Shown: positions 9,705-19,288 of the stretch, one piece after another
Layout of the letters: each line of letters begins with the position of its first letter
Position numbering within the stretch: the stretch's first letter is position 1
Source: Toxorhynchites rutilus septentrionalis
Taxonomy: Eukaryota; Arthropoda; Insecta; Diptera; Culicidae
Length of the DNA: 64,000 nucleotides
Assembly: GCF_029784135.1 (NCBI RefSeq)
Contig: NC_073745.1
Coordinates: 166,743,649-166,807,648 of the forward strand
Direction: 5' to 3'
Program-made: the position numbers and the translations under genes
The notes under the pieces: model-generated
The model's input: only the letters and a program-made list of their open reading frames with translations
Databases searched by the model: none
What the model was told of the DNA's origin: nothing

Positions 9705-9721
9705 TTGGCGACGAGGTCGGG
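9705..9721 (+). other. Primer-binding site, complementary to tRNA-Ser(GCT)
   Basis: Two bases after the LTR the sequence tggcgacgaggtcggga begins. The first 11 bases are complementary to the 3' end of a tRNA-Ser(GCT) acceptor (ending cctcgtcg plus CCA), and four more match after two mismatches. Use of tRNA-Ser is known for mag-type elements. The tRNA sequence is from general knowledge, not from this window. Confidence 0.7.
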
Positions 9722-10178
9722 ATTTTCGGCGAATTTGGGGATTGAGTTTGTGTATAAACGGAAGCGGATTTTTTTATTGGTGTCGAGAGAGTTAGAAGGT
9801 ACGTATTTAATGGATCTAATAGTCGGGAAACGACAAAAGAAAAATCATTCCCAGAAGCTGATTGGCAGCGGCAGTTGGGAGTAAAAGAGACGAACCTATT
9901 GTTGTTTGTTCGATAGCTACTGCGCAAGAAGCAGGTTATGGTTTTGCTAAGGCACGGAAAAGTTGCCTGGATTTGCGACACGTAAGCAGGAAGTTATTGC
10001 TAAGGCTCATCGGCCTGGATCTGCGACTTGAGAGCAGGAGCTTTGCGACTTGAAGCAGGAGGAAGGATTTTCTCGGATACAACTCGGAAGTTGTCAATAA
10101 TAAGTCGAAGACCGGAGACAGGTAACATGTTTTGTAAATGTTGAGCGGATTATTCCTTACAAAAGTGTTCATTTAAGG
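9722..10178 (+). promoter_or_regulatory. Untranslated leader of the mag-like element
   Basis: About 450 bases lie between the primer site and gag. At 9921-10060 the motif ttgcgac-agcagg recurs: gctaaggc...cctggatttgcgaca..agcagg, then gctaaggct...cctggatctgcgactt..agcagg, then tttgcgacttgaagcagg. Repeated leader motifs could be packaging or dimerisation signals. I see no coding function. Confidence 0.45.
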
Positions 10179-11093
10179 ATGGACCAAAACAAAGCGTTTG
10201 CAAATCTGCCAACGTTCTCTTGTATGGGCATTCCTCTCAATGAAAGAAGGAATAAGTGGAATACATGGAAACGCGGATATGAGATCTGTTTGCGAGCAGC
10301 CAAGATCAAAGAGTGCTCTGAGAAAAAGGACTTGCTTCTAGCATACGGCGGGTTTGAATTACAAGAGATATTTTTCACTATCCCGGGGGCGGATATTGCG
10401 GAGGATAAGGATAAAACGGTTGATCCCTACCAGGTTGCTATCGATAAGCTTGACAGTTATTTCGCGCCACAACGTCATGAAGCTCATGAACGTTATCTTT
10501 TCTGGGCTATGAAGCCTGAAACGGACGAAACGTTGGAAAAATTTCTAATGCGAGTGCAGATGCATGCAAACAAGTGCAACTTTGGAGAGACGCCGTTAGA
10601 GAGCTCTGGTATCGCCGTTATCGACAAAATATTACAGTTTGTCCCGATACAGTTGCGTGAGAAATTATTACAATCGTCGGATTTGACATTGGATGAGGTA
10701 GTGAAGCAAATCAATGCATATGTGGCTACACGTTCAGCGAGTGATCAATTGTCAGGGCAAGTCAAATCAGTACCAGTCAGTACCGACATGGTACAACGCG
10801 TTCAAGCGGTCTGCAAGTTCTGTGGTCGTACACACGACGTGAATCAAATGTGTCCTGCGTGGAATAAAACGTGTTCGAAATGTGGTAAGCGAGGACATTT
10901 CCGAGCAGTTTGTTATTCTCGCACCAAAGAAATTTCCCGAATTAATACTTCATCCTTCCAACCCGGTAAGCGAAGTTTCAATCAGGCGTATCCTGCGAAT
11001 TCGTCCAGTGATTATATTCGGAACAAAAAGGCATCTTTAGTTCGACGACTTCATGCCATAGACATACGGATATGGACGAAAATGTCGAATTAG
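10179..11093 (+). CDS. gag: gag of mag-like retrotransposon
   Basis: The product is 304 aa. A helical capsid-like region (FANLPTFSCMG, NKWNTWKRGYEICLRAA, ETLEKFLMRVQ) is followed by two zinc knuckles at about residues 212-246: CKFCGRTHDVNQMC, which has atypical CX2CX3HX5C spacing, and CSKCGKRGHFRAVC, which is standard CX2CX4HX4C. The knuckles bind genomic RNA and the capsid region assembles particles. The ATG at 10179 is the first in frame and is preceded by atttaagg. The 3' end overlaps the pol frame, which is open from 11012 in the -1 frame, so pol is probably reached by -1 frameshifting; a run of A (acaaaaagg at 11023) lies in the overlap but is not a perfect heptamer. Confidence 0.93.
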   Translation: MDQNKAFANLPTFSCMGIPLNERRNKWNTWKRGYEICLRAAKIKECSEKKDLLLAYGGFELQEIFFTIPGADIAEDKDKTVDPYQVAIDKLDSYFAPQRHEAHERYLFWAMKPETDETLEKFLMRVQMHANKCNFGETPLESSGIAVIDKILQFVPIQLREKLLQSSDLTLDEVVKQINAYVATRSASDQLSGQVKSVPVSTDMVQRVQAVCKFCGRTHDVNQMCPAWNKTCSKCGKRGHFRAVCYSRTKEISRINTSSFQPGKRSFNQAYPANSSSDYIRNKKASLVRRLHAIDIRIWTKMSN

Positions 11094-14000
11094 TTGAAAT
11101 GGTTTCTTGCGACAATGACTTCGAAGAATTGGTTTGGGCGAGAGTTGGAGGCGTTCTGATAGAAATGCAGATTGACTCCGGTGTGGAGTCGAACATTATC
11201 GACAGCAAGACTTGGGAGACTATGGTCCGAAACGGAGTAAAAACTACTAGACACAGTCAACACCCTGATAAGAAGTTCCGAGCTTATGCACAGGAACACT
11301 ATCTGAACGTTACCAATAAGTTCGAATCCGATATTGTCATCGATGATGGAAGCAAACAGTTGAAAACTGCGGCATGTTTCTACGTAGTAGAAGGGGGACC
11401 TCAGCCGTTACTGGGTAAAAAGACAGCGAAAGAACTTGGAGTGTTGATCGTTGGACTCCCAAGTCGACAGCAGCTGGTTCATCAAGTTGAAGTTGTAAGA
11501 CCATTCCCCAGCATTCGAGGAGTTAAAATTCATATCCCAGTTGATAGATCGGTGCAGCCGGTATCACAACGACTGCGAAGACTGCCGTTTGCCACGTTGG
11601 AGAAAGTCGACGGAAAACTTAAGGAACTTTTGGCCAAGGACATCATCGAGAGAGTGTCAGAACCAAGCCGTTGGGTTTCGCCAATGGTTATCGTCATAAA
11701 GGACAACGGGGACATCAGATTGTGCATCGATATGCGACAAGTCAATAAGGCGATCTTGCGTGAAACACATCCTCTTCCAACGATCGAAGATATTCGCTGG
11801 AAGTTGAATGGTGCGGTATATTTTTCTCGGTTGGATATAAAGGATGCATTTTATCAATTAGAACTGGACGATGAGAGTAAACCGTTAACCACGTTCATAA
11901 CACACAAAGGTAAGGATAACTTAGACAATTAATGTTTGTGTGTAGGGTGCGATTGAAAAAACACATAGATTTAACTAACAGTACAGAATGAACTGCTTTG
12001 AGCTTACACATATTATTTTTTTTGCTTTATTTTCATCACTAGGTTTGTTCAGATACAAACGTATGGTTTTTGGAATATCTTGTGCACCGGAGATATTCCA
12101 GAAAGTCATCGAGCAAATTTTGTCTGATTGTCCTAATACCACAAACTTCATCGACGATATTATCGTAGTAGGAAAAACTGAAGAGGAGCATGATAGGAGC
12201 CTTCAGCGGGTACTAACGAAGTTTCGAGATTATGGCATTCTTTTAAACCAATCGAAATGCGCATTCAAACTTTCTGAGATCCAATTCTTGGGACACCATT
12301 TTAATAAGCAAGGTATACTTCCGTCTGAGGATAAAGTTGAAGCGATTCGAAACTTCAGGAACCCGACTACTGGAGAGGAAGTACGGAGCTTTCTGGGATT
12401 GGTTAATTATGTTGGCGCCTTTATTCCGGATTTGGCAACTATCTCTTTTCCTTTACGAGAGCTTACAAAAGCCAAAGAACCATTCAAGTGGGATGTAAAT
12501 GAACAAAATGCATTTGTAAAACTGGTGGAGCTCATTTCTCAAGTTGAAAACCTATCTCATTTTGATCCTAATCTGAAAACAAGAGTTGTTGCCGATGCAT
12601 CCCCCGTGGGTCTCGGGGCAGTCCTCTTACAGTTTCATGAAGGTACCCCAAAAGTTGTATCGTACGCTAGTAAGAGTCTCACGGATACGGAGAAGCGCTA
12701 CGCCCAAACAGAAAAAGAAGCTTTGGCTCTGGTATGGGCAGTCGAACGATTTCAAATATATCTTTTCGGCATTAGATTTGAATTGGAAACTGATCATAAA
12801 CCGCTTGAAGCCATATTTTCTCCGCAATCGAAACCGTGTCTTCGCATCGAGCGCTGGGTGCTTCGCCTTCAAGCATTTAGTTTTGATGTTGTATATCGCA
12901 AAGGAAAAACCAACATTGCAGACCCCTTGTCACGCCTGTCGAACGCTGAAGCGAAACCATTCGACCCGGATTGTGATGTCTACGTTCGAAGTGAATTGGA
13001 AAATGCAGCAGTTGATGTGTATGAATTGGAAGTGGCGTCCGGAAATGATTTAGAACTGAGTGAGCTCCGAGAGTTCCTAAATCGTGGTGTTTGGAATTAT
13101 ACTTCACAACAAATCAAACCATATCACGCTTTCCGTAACGAATTAGGCAAGGTGGGAGACCTAGTTGTGAGAGGATCTAGATTGATTGTACCGAAATCAC
13201 TAAGAGATAGAATGTTGAATCTGGCACATGAGGGCCATCCAGGGCGAACTAAAATGCAACAGCGACTTCGACAAACTTGTTGGTGGCCAGGTATGGATGA
13301 TTCTGTGGTTAGAGTTGTCGATTCTTGTTCCGGATGCAGGTTAGTAAGTCAACCTGAGCGTCCCGAACCTATGCAACGTCGAAAGTTACCTGAATCACCA
13401 TGGATAGATGTGGCAATCGATTTTCTCGGACCCCTACCTTCAGGTGATTACCTACTCGTCATCATTGATTATTTTAGCCGATACAAAGAGGTAGAAGTCC
13501 TGAGGAAAATAACTGCATGTGAAACGGCTAATCGTTTGGAAAGCATTTTTGTGAGATTCGGTTATCCCCGAACTATTACTCTGGACAATGGGCGTCAATT
13601 TGTCAGTAATGAGTTTGATGAATATTGCAAGACTCGGGGAATAGTTCTCAATAGAACAACACCTTACTGGCCTCAAGAGAACGGGTTGGTCGAACGCCAG
13701 AATCGTTCTTTGGTGAAACGATTGAAAATCAGTCAAGCTTTGAAAAAGGATTGGAAGCAAGATCTGTTCGCATACTTATCCATGTATTACTCGACACCGC
13801 AAAGCACTACAGGAAAGACACCAACCGAATTAATGTATGGAAGGAACATAAGAACCAAGCTACCGTCTCTGCAAGACATAACCACGGCGGTTCCATTCAC
13901 TGATTTTGCTGATCGTGATCAACAAGCCGAAGAAAAAGGGAAAGAGAGAGAAGATGTTAGACGCAGAGCAAAACCTTCAGGTCTGGTAGTAGGTGATAAG

Positions 14001-14476
14001 GTTTTGGTAAAAAATTTAATACCTGGTAATAAGCTCACACCGACCTTCAATCCGTCGGTTATGACAGTCACTGCGAAAGAAGGAGCACGAGTTACAGTTG
14101 AAGATAATAATAGGAGAGTTTATCAGAGGAACTGTAGTCACCTTAAGAAGCTAGGTTCAGAGCAAAATTATGCAGATAAAGGTAAATCATGCCATTGTTA
14201 TTTCTGTGTATTTGTTTAAATTTCATTTCAGGCGAAGCTCTCAACGTGATGGCACCGGTCGGTGATCATCATGAAGTCGAACGTCTACGAAGCTCCGAAT
14301 TACTTATGGAAAGGCCCGATGAAAGTTCAACAACCGCAGCTGATTTATCAAGTGATCCTGCGTCGCCACTTGCGGCTTCGTCCAGTCCAGTCGTCACCAT
14401 GCCATCAGAAGGAGGAAGGGCCCGCAGGAACACAAAGATGCCAAATCGTTTCAATGATTGTGTCATGGAGTATTAA
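11012..14476 (+). CDS. pol: pol (protease, RT, RNase H, integrase) in three exons
   Basis: Coding blocks are 11012-11909, 12043-14181 and 14232-14476. The protease active site reads IDSGVES (11170), a DSG instead of the usual DTG. RT shows WVSPMVIVIKDNGDIRLCID, YFSRLDIKDAFYQLELD, then after the first gap RMVFGISCAPE and the catalytic FIDD (about 12152). RNase H shows VADASPVGLGA, EKEALALVWA and TDHKPL. Integrase has an H-H-C-C finger (HEGHPG, CSGC), TLDNGRQF and PQENGLVERQN. The C-terminal block ends in a basic tail (RARRNTKMPNRFND). Each gap is bounded by GT and AG and sits between conserved residues that are normally adjacent. Read without splicing, pol stops at 11932 just before the catalytic motif, and again at 14219. 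Confidence 0.88.
11910..12042 (+). other. Candidate spliceosomal intron 1 within the RT domain
   Basis: 133 bases, starting gtaagg and ending ttttcatcactag. A branch-point match (ttaactaac, 11971-11979) and a strong pyrimidine tract (12010-12040) are present. It splits a glycine codon (phase 1) between THKG and LFRYKR, which are contiguous in Ty3-type RTs. It contains an in-frame stop at 11930-11932. Its length, 133, is not a multiple of three, yet the downstream frame is the one predicted after removal. Confidence 0.85.
14182..14231 (+). other. Candidate spliceosomal intron 2 near the end of pol
   Basis: 50 bases, starting gtaaat and ending tttcatttcag, phase 1 in a glycine codon. Without splicing pol ends at 14219; with splicing it continues in frame for about 80 codons to 14476, giving a Ser/Pro-rich tail and a basic end that look like a real polyprotein C-terminus. 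50 bases is short but near the small end for insect introns. Confidence 0.72.
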
Positions 14477-14509
14477 ATTAAACATTTGAATGTTCTTTAA
14501 TTCCATCTT

Positions 14510-14523
14510 TTGAGAAGGGGAGA
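14510..14523 (+). other. Polypurine tract
   Basis: gagaaggggaga lies directly before the 3' LTR, the expected plus-strand primer site. Confidence 0.85.
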
Positions 14524-14644
14524 TGTGGTGATACATCTGTTCATTATCTGTGACCTATGTAGAGAGAGACGTCAACATGAAAAATAAACAGACGGAAGAG
14601 TGATCTTGTAATCGACAGACGCGTGTTTAATTTGCTATACCACA
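14524..14644 (+). repeat. 3' LTR of mag-like retrotransposon
   Basis: 121 bp, identical to 9582-9702, followed by the target duplication gtttc. Confidence 0.95.
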
Positions 14645-14998
14645 GTTTCAAAAGAACCTTCCTCGAGGTGCACGAACTTTCTCAACACTTGAGATGCCTT
14701 ATGCTAGACATAAGATAGGCATGTGGATGGGTCACATTCGACTGCAACGTGGTGCGTGAGCGATGATATGTGCGGGTAGTCACACTGATCGCGCATAGGA
14801 TGGCTTCTATTGATTTGTTTCAAAAGAACCTTCCTCGAGGTGCACGAACTTTCTCAACACTTGAGATGCCTTATGCTAGACATAAGATAGGCATGTGGAT
14901 GGGTCGTATTCGACTGTAACACGGTGCGTGAGCGATGATAGGTATGGGTGGACATATCATTCGCGTGTAGGATAGTAGATGCTGAGCAAATCATAAAC
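14645..14998 (+). repeat. 172-bp spacer repeats, two units
   Basis: Units begin at 14645 and 14817 with gtttcaaaagaaccttcctc and share ataggcatgtggatgggtc and ggtgcgtgagcgatgat. The second diverges after about 14940. A third, split copy is at 9473-9581. Position next to rDNA suggests intergenic spacer; I could not match it to a named repeat. Confidence 0.8.
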
Positions 14999-15294
14999 TT
15001 TTGAAACAGCCCAATACATGGTTTTTTATTATTTTTTTTCAATAAAATGATTAAAATCGATCAATGTATTTCCTTTTCATTTTCAATAACAAACCAATAC
15101 AAACAAGCAGCAAGCAGTGCTGGAAGCAGCGCTGCAAGCAGGTCGACGCCTTGCACATGTTGGCGAAAAAGTGGCGTCAAGTTGTTCGATGAATGCATAT
15201 GAAAGGTCGATAACTCGATTGCAAGGTGGCAGCATTTGAGGTCGATTGTTGACATTTCATCGACCCGATCTTGGCAGGCAAAACGGAATGTGGG
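14999..15294. other. No recognised feature
   Basis: Sequence with a small run of gcaagcag-type repeats (15104-15145). I see no gene, and no terminal repeats. Confidence 0.5.
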
Positions 15295-15953
15295 TGGCTA
15301 GAGTTGTACTGTGCGCAGCGCCATAGACGATTAGTGGTGGGTAGCATGAACAAAACGAATCAAAACATTTGGTATACATTCTTTTCATTGACTTTCTCTT
15401 GAGTTAATAACTCAGATTGGAAACATATTTGTTGTGTTCGATAGTTTAGACGCTAAATAAAAACCTTTTTCATTGAAATATTGGTGAAAATATAATGCAA
15501 TAAATTCAAACTTCTGATTGTCAGTCTGACATGCGGTACAATGTACAACCAAAGTATGTGTGTCATGCTATCGTGGTACCTGTACAACGCTGTACACGTA
15601 CAGCGCTAGTACAGTTGTATGTCTGTCCATGGTATTATACCAGGGACAGACATACAGCTGTACTTGCGTTGTAAGAGTACAGCGTTGTACAGGTACTATC
15701 GTACCATGACAGACATACTTTGGTTGTACATTGTACCGTATGTCAAACTGACAATCAGAATTTTTCCAATTTTCACCACATATTTCAATGAAAAAGGTCT
15801 TAACTATCAAACACAACAAGCAAATTTCCACTCTGAGTTATTAACACAAGAGAAAGTCAGTGAAAAGACTGTTTGCCAAGTGTTTTGATACGATTTGTTC
15901 ATGCTACCCACCACTAACCGTCTATGGCGCTGCACACAGTACAACTGTAGCCA
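15295..15953. mobile_element. Foldback element, about 660 bp nearly palindromic
   Basis: The left arm starts tggctagagttgtactgtgc and the right arm ends with its complement (gcacacagtacaactgtagcca). The arms stay complementary inward through tgggtagcatgaacaaa / tttgttcatgctaccca and ttctgattgtcag / ctgacaatcagaa to a centre near 15636, where tatgtctgtcc faces ggacagacata. Arms have indels, so pairing is imperfect. No coding sequence is seen. It could be a foldback MITE or a hairpin-RNA source. Confidence 0.85.
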
Positions 15954-16083
15954 TGTACAGCGGTAAAATAGGTCGGTACAGGTACAGCGATTGTACCGAG
16001 TTGCTTGCATGGTTCTACCGCTGTACATGGTGACAGACATACAATTTTCGAAGTACAACGCTAGTACAGTTGTATGTCTGTCA
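15951..16083. repeat. Two further hairpins abutting the foldback
   Basis: ccatgtacagcggta (15951) pairs with taccgctgtacatgg (16016), and gacagacataca (16032) pairs with tgtatgtctgtc (16072). The arms reuse words from the large foldback (gacagacatac, gtacaacgct), so this is probably the same family. Confidence 0.75.
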
Positions 16084-16139
16084 TAAGTATTGCGATCGTT
16101 GTTAGGTCGATGTTTTTTTCGTCGATTGGATTGTGGGTA

Positions 16140-16499
16140 CGAATACACTTCACGGTGGAAACGGTATGAAACGCATTCGCGATGACAACGGTACGGTGTC
16201 GACATCTGGATGCGAGATTAGTTTCCCACTAAATTTATCATTATAATATCAAATTATCTTCAGATGAAATTTTTGTGTGAGATTATTATATCACATGAAG
16301 AAAACAAAGTTTCCACTCACATTGAATACCAGTTTGATACGAAGAAGTTAATTTTCATTAATGATTTTTTATTTGAAAAGTGCTCATTCTGCCTGAAAAC
16401 TCATCATTATCTTCGACACTTCACTAACGCGTAAGACGTAGTTCAATGGCGTGCCGTTTATTTCGTTTCCACCGTGAAGTGTATTCGGGAATCAGGCCC
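16140..16499. mobile_element. MITE family A, copy 1 (left end truncated)
   Basis: The element matches 49822-50221 across its body (cattcgcgatgacaacggtacggtgtcgac; ctcatcattatcttcgacacttcac) and ends in gtgaagtgtattcgggaatcaggccc. The left terminus gggcctgattct is missing. Confidence 0.85.
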
Positions 16500-16803
16500 A
16501 TTGTCTTTTGGTGTTGTTTCTTAGTAGACATCTCATTTTCTACTGCTTTAGGTGTTAATTTGACGGCAAATTTAGTTTTCAATACTTTGAAAACTTGCGC
16601 AATGGTTGTTGAATTGTCAATAGCACCATGCGCAGCTCCTATTCATGTTGTTTTAAGAATTTGATGATTGTTGTTTCTGGTACACCTTCTGCGTAGTCAT
16701 TCAGTAGTTCTACGCTTTCGATGTATCCCATCAATTTTTATGCGGAACCATCGAAGGATTTCACAACTTTTAGCGCAAGACTCAAATAAAGTTTTGGAGC
16801 CAT
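16500..16803 (-). pseudogene. Retroelement gag-like fragment, decayed
   Basis: Read on the minus strand from 16803, the frame gives MAPKLYLSLALKVVKSFDG, a stop, then KLMGYIESVELLNDYAEG and TTIIKFLK. After a frameshift it continues with KVLKTKFAVKLTPKAVENEM. This pattern (FDG, then a helical block, then LTPKAVE) resembles the gag of insect retroelements. Stops and a frameshift make it non-functional. MITE A copy 1 abuts its 3' side. The family is not identified. Confidence 0.4.
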
Positions 16804-17390
16804 GTTGTCCAATTCCTCTTCTTCGTCCTCTTCGTCCGCGCACTTAAATTATCGCTCTAATGAGCACATACGCGACCGCGAGGGCCGCCAACACATATGG
16901 CAACGGTTTGCGATTCCGACGTTTTATCACTCGCAGCGGTGGCTGGGGCGACGATTTCGTCTGCCGAAAACCAGCCCATTGTTTTTAACAAACACTTTCG
17001 CCGAACAGTCACTGAATTATTTGCGTGTACAGTTGCACTTTACATTTAGCTAACTTTCTCTCAATCACTGCACTAACTAACTGAATCTCCTGTCTGAAAA
17101 AATGGCAGGATCGCCATGCGGAATTTCGGGATAAGTAGGTGGTGACACTCCAATGGTTGGATTGGGAATCATTCTATTTCAATTCGTTCTGCTTATGCTA
17201 CCCTATCGGTGGGTGCTCATAGTGTCTTGCATGTCAGCACATTCTTTCATCGTACGATCGCGTTGGTAAAGTTCGTTCAAAAGGAACGAACCTTCGCGCA
17301 AACAATAATCAAATGAACTCCCATGGGTATAGCTAGTGAGGGTCATCCACCACACTGGTATGCTTACTCGCACCGTCTAAACCCGGCTTA
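16804..17390. other. No recognised feature
   Basis: This stretch has serine-codon-like ttcttcgtcctcttcgtcc at 16815 and otherwise ordinary sequence. I see no gene that I can name. Confidence 0.45.
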
Positions 17391-17740
17391 AGGTGGCCGT
17401 ACACAGTTTGTCCGGAGATCAAATATTTGACACTGTTTGACAGATAAAGTGTGGTTCGAAATTTGTACAAACACAATTTTGTTTGCCACTCTTCAATTAT
17501 CGACAGTAGCAAACAATGTCAAACATTGAACATGAAAAAATTCGACTGAAATATTTAAGCTACCAAACCATGTACCGACAGGTTCGAAGAACAGATCGAA
17601 ATAATATGTTAGGCATCCAATAACCGAATATTTGCTTGTCGTGTTTGTGTCGAATTCATTTGAACAGTACACGTTGATCGAATTTTATCTGTCAAAAAGA
17701 TTCAAATATAATTGGCTTCGAATAAACAGTGTATGAGCGC
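17391..17740. mobile_element. MITE with long imperfect inverted repeats, about 350 bp
   Basis: The left end ggccgtacacagtttgtccggag and the complement of the right end gcgctcatacactgtttattcgaag align, and complementarity continues inward to tttgacagataaa (17437) and tttatctgtcaaa (17684). No coding sequence is present. Confidence 0.65.
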
Positions 17741-18040
17741 TAGGGTGCCAATGAAAATGGTCATCTCTAATTTCAAAAAGTTACTCGATAAAAAATGTTC
17801 GCCACCTCGAAAAAATTCTCTATGCAAAATATTAGCTCAATCGGATTTAAGGAATAGTGGCGCAAAGTGGTCGAATTGTTTTCAAAACAAAAAACAGGAA
17901 GTGGGTTATATCTATGGTATAACGCAAGGGTAACGTAGGACTATCGTTGATTTAGAGATCATTTGTTTGAAGTTGAATCTAAATCCATTCTGAATGAATG
18001 AATAAATGAATATTTGGGGGACTTTGGAAACGAGAGCGTT
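17741..18040. mobile_element. MITE family B, copy 1 (partial)
   Basis: tagggtgccaatgaaaatgg, ttcaaaaagttactcgat, ccacctcgaaaaa, atgcaaaatattagctcaatc match the left half of the complete copy at 50324-50898. The right half is missing. Confidence 0.7.
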
Positions 18041-18059
18041 ACGTTGGAAGCTCAAGGTT

Positions 18060-18240
18060 TTATGCATTGTTCTGAAGAATAATCTTCAGAAGCTTTCCTG
18101 CTAACTGCACTTGGTTGACAAATCACGAAACCAAATGTACGTGGTCGCATTATTATATGGATAGAAAACATTAAAATAAACTCGCATGAATGTATTTTTC
18201 AATTACCAGGGGAACTGGTAGATTATTTTTCAGCAACGAT
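18060..18240 (+). repeat. Histone-spacer repeat, copy 1
   Basis: The blocks aataatcttcagaagctttcc, aacattaaaataaact, catgaatgtatttttcaat and aggggaactggtagattatttttcagcaacgat recur in order at 18795-18980 and 22010-22195, with a partial copy at 19855-19975. Copy 2 continues straight into a histone H3 pseudogene, so this is probably a spacer of a histone cluster. Confidence 0.75.
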
Positions 18241-18794
18241 TAGATCTTTCCGGAATTTTCTCGATGCTGAATGGCATCCAAACGAAAAGAATTCCGCGCG
18301 TGTATGTGTGTGTGTGTGGCGGCTGCTTCGATGTCTTCCCGGGGAACCGATTTCCGATGCTGATACTCTCTTGGTCACCTTCTCTTCTCCTTCTGATCGA
18401 TCGGCTTTTCTGCGCTCCCTCACAGTTAAAACAAACTGATTGCATTTCAGGTCAGGTCAGGCCAGGTAATGAATCCCTCGATCCCTCGCCGTCCAGCTCG
18501 TCCAGCACGTTCAGCTCGTTCAGTAATGATGTTGTCTTGTCGATGACCTCACGAAAAATTAATGCGTTTCACCACCAGAATATCGCTTAAGTATGCTTTT
18601 TGTGCGTGATTGAATCGAGAGAAGGTGTGGTTTACGATGGCAATTTGGAAGGCAAACTAGAGGGGAATGAACTCTCTGAGTATGAATCTTTCGGCGACTG
18701 AGCAATAATCGATTGAAAATTATATAATTTTCGCGATACGAAACATTTTCCGTTGCGCGCGCATACAATATTGGATACGAAAATATCCTAATGA
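18241..18794. other. Intervening part of the histone-spacer repeat unit; no gene recognised
   Basis: Contains ttccgcgcgtgtatgtgtgtgtgtgtggcggctg (18296), shared with 22205-22245, and a region of frames without clear protein homology. ttttcgcgatacgaaacattttc at 18730 recurs at 19938. I do not recognise a gene. Confidence 0.5.
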
Positions 18795-18980
18795 TGGGGA
18801 AGAATAATCTTCAGAAGCTTTCCAGCTAATCACACTTGATTGAAAAATTACAAAATCGTCAAATCTTTGTTCGCTGTGTTATATAGTTAGAAAACATTAA
18901 AATAATCTCTTTCGCATGAATGTATTTATCACTTCCCAGGGGAACTGACAGATTATTTTTCAGCAACTATTAGATTTTTC
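18795..18980 (+). repeat. Histone-spacer repeat, copy 2
   Basis: Same block order as copy 1 (agaataatcttcagaagctttcc ... aggggaactgacagattatttttcagcaac). It runs into the H3 pseudogene five to ten bases later. Confidence 0.78.
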
Positions 18981-18985
18981 TAGCC

Positions 18986-19258
18986 ACATCGCTATCGACC
19001 GGGAACTTCGCGTGAAATTCGTCGCTATCAGAAGTCGACCGAATTGCTGATCCGCAAGCTACCTTTGAAGCATTTGGTTCGTGGAATTGCTCAGGATTTC
19101 AAAACCGACTTGCGCTTCCAAAGTTCCGCGGTTATGACGCTGCAGGAGGCCTATTCGAAGATACCAATTTGTGTGCTATCCATGCAAAACGCGTCACATC
19201 ATGCCCAAGGACATCCAGCTTGCCCATCGTATCCGAGGAGAGCGTGCTATATTAGTTT
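18986..19258 (+). pseudogene. Histone H3 pseudogene
   Basis: Reading from 18988 gives HRYRPGT, then [37 protein letters not shown] and VMTLQEA, which is H3 from the start of its folded domain. Six bases are lost after RPGT (VAL to S). A second deletion joins LQEA to [13 protein letters not shown], removing the central AYLVGLF region, and a single-base loss follows (RVT to frameshift), although the DNA still reads atgcccaaggacatccagcttgccc. The N-terminal tail is missing. The DNA is well conserved despite the lesions, so inactivation is not ancient. Confidence 0.92.
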
Positions 19259-19272
19259 AGCATATAATCAAC

Positions 19273-19288
19273 TGCCCTTTTCAGGGCT
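19273..19288 (+). terminator. Histone mRNA 3' stem-loop
   Basis: tgcccttttcagggct matches the replication-dependent histone 3' processing hairpin (GGCYCTTTTCAGRGCC) with a 5-bp stem and TTTC loop. It lies 15-20 bases after the H3 stop. A purine-rich downstream element-like stretch (agagttcagaaaag, 19306) follows. Confidence 0.88.

Larger units (their letters stand above)
9582..14644 (+). mobile_element. Ty3-type (mag-like) LTR retrotransposon, complete, young, with introns in pol
   Basis: Two identical 121-bp LTRs (9582-9702, 14524-14644; TGTGG...CCACA) enclose a primer-binding site, leader, gag, pol and a polypurine tract. A 5-bp target duplication (gtttc, 9577-9581 and 14645-14649) flanks it. 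Pol order is protease, RT, RNase H, integrase, so it is Ty3-type, and there is no envelope ORF. Very short LTRs and a tRNA-Ser primer fit the mag lineage. Identical LTRs and an intact gag indicate very recent insertion. Pol is open apart from two segments, each with exact GT-AG ends, whose removal keeps the frame (11910-12042 and 14182-14231). Confidence 0.93.

Noticed and set aside
12586..13053. 155-residue plus-strand frame inside pol
   Set aside because: It is an alternative frame of the RNase H/integrase region of the mag-like element.
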